Assembly (NCBI RefSeq): GCF_945859705.1
Contig: NC_079136.1
Location: forward strand, 7,667,501-7,731,500
Reading direction: 5' to 3'
Length of the DNA stretch: 64,000 nt
Source: Episyrphus balteatus
Lineage: Eukaryota > Arthropoda > Insecta > Diptera > Syrphidae
Position 1 is the first letter of the stretch; the number at the start of each line of letters is the position of its first letter. Made by a program: the position numbers and the translations under genes. Shown one piece after another: positions 63,247-64,000 of this stretch. Below the pieces are notes generated by a model. That model was not told the DNA's origin, did not search any database, and was given only the letters and a program-made list of their open reading frames with translations.

Positions 63247-64000
63247 CTGTTGTTGACTTTGATTCGCTTGTTGCTGCTGCTGTTGACCACTATTCCCTCC
63301 ACCACCTCCTCCCGCGTTACTACTCTGCTGACCACCCTGCGCATTGTTACCCTGATTAGCTGCTGCTGCAGCAGCCGCTGCAACATTTTGTAAATTCGAT
63401 TGATTTATAATAACATTCGGATGCTGCTGAGCAGCATGCAAAGCCATTGGATTGATAGGTGACAATTGCACCTGTTGTATTTGTCCATTTGGCGTAATAA
63501 CATTAGCAAATTGTGTAAATTGTGGAATAATCTGCATTTGTGGAGATTGCTGCATCAAACCTTGCATTCCCAACTGCTGAACTGGCACATGGACAGTTTG
63601 GTATATAGTTTGCCCATTAGCCGTTTGAATGGGTATCTGAACAGCTACAGTTTGTGCAATGGGAGCTGAGGGAAACTGCACAACATGCGGAATAGAAGTT
63701 CCCGCCGGACGCAATTGTATATTTTGTCCTTCCACTTTGATTGTATTTAGATTCTGGCCTAAAAGATTACCAATGTTTCCAAGAAGACCATTTGCCGCTG
63801 CCATCGAAGTGGGTATTGTAATGTTCGTTCCGGGAATCGTTATCGTCGCCGGAAGTGTCGTCGTATTAGCCGCTTGCTGATTTGCTTGATTCTGAGCAGC
63901 AGCTTGAGCAGCAGCCGCCTGCTGCTGCGGTGATTGCGACTGTCCTTGTTGCTGCTGAGATTGTTGTTGTTGTTGTTGCTGCTGAGCAGCTTGAACAGCT
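63247..64000 (-). CDS. Spps: Spps-like transcription factor, upstream glutamine-rich exon (partial, runs off the window)
   Basis: The frame is open from the right edge (first full codon GCT at 63999-63997) to a CAG|GTATGA donor (last base 63247), phase 0 with the last exon. It encodes AVQAAQQQ..., Q/A-rich repeats, TTTLPATITIPGTNITIPTS, then NTIKVEGQNIQLRPAG, PIQTANGQTIYQTVHVPVQQ, HPNVIINQSNLQNV, poly-A, a G-rich run and QQQ. Alternating Q-rich and S/T/hydrophobic segments such as ANGQTIYQTV match the activation domains of Sp1-4 proteins. The methionine at 63802-63804 is internal, since the frame stays open upstream; the true start lies beyond the window. Confidence 0.9.

Overview
The window is about 64 kb of AT-rich nuclear DNA from an insect, almost certainly a fly. 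Evidence: an Sp-family zinc-finger gene of the glutamine-rich type (Drosophila Spps class), a 60-nt intron, jockey- and Tc1-type transposon relics, a tRNA-derived SINE-like piece, and very frequent long A/T homopolymers. A brachyceran fly is my guess; the sequence does not fix the species. Both protein-coding genes I can support lie on the minus strand.

Coding content is small. From 57306 to the right edge is the 3' part of an Spps-like gene: an exon reaching past the window edge (63247 to 64000 and beyond), an optional 21-nt microexon or alternative start (63166-63186), an intron of about 4.2 kb, and the last exon (57306-58979) with a Btd box and three C2H2 fingers. At 26958-27093 is a lone coding exon with a clean GTAAGT donor. 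Its SRKRPLDSDPE...KRSHF segment resembles the N-terminus of Nova/pasilla KH-domain splicing factors. Its remaining exons were not found, so the left 27 kb is probably its first intron. A TATA plus initiator pair at 2699-2730 on the plus strand is the only other promoter-like signal I can point to.

The rest is non-coding and mobile-element-derived. Left part (1-27 kb): a repeat with a conserved CGACTGGGG head (4816-5580; more divergent copy 21412-22250), a short terminal-inverted-repeat element (9783-9914), an array of stem-loop repeats (12640-13400), a SINE-like fragment (14160-14380), a 1.5-kb foldback palindrome (14789-16277), and three decayed reverse-transcriptase fragments (18.7, 24.9 and 25.9 kb). 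Middle (27-57 kb): a TTAA-flanked 236-bp MITE (28663-28898), a 1.84-kb element with perfect 8-bp target duplications that encloses a second palindrome (33319-35155), an element rich in CACACCCGTAACG (about 48.8-49.45 kb), and a 2.16-kb palindrome (53345-55501). The Spps intron holds a Tc1-type transposase relic, a third copy of the CGACTGGGG repeat, a 0.93-kb TIR element full of AAGTGTACGC motifs, and a jockey-type retrotransposon relic.

The most unusual global signal is a dispersed family built on AAGCTGATGCATTGCAGG, then TAAGGTAGTGCACAT, then GTGTCACTTAAGTTTCCAAT. It recurs in both orientations more than twenty times between about 12.7 and 44.1 kb, often as facing pairs that could fold, and I did not see it from 45 to 64 kb.
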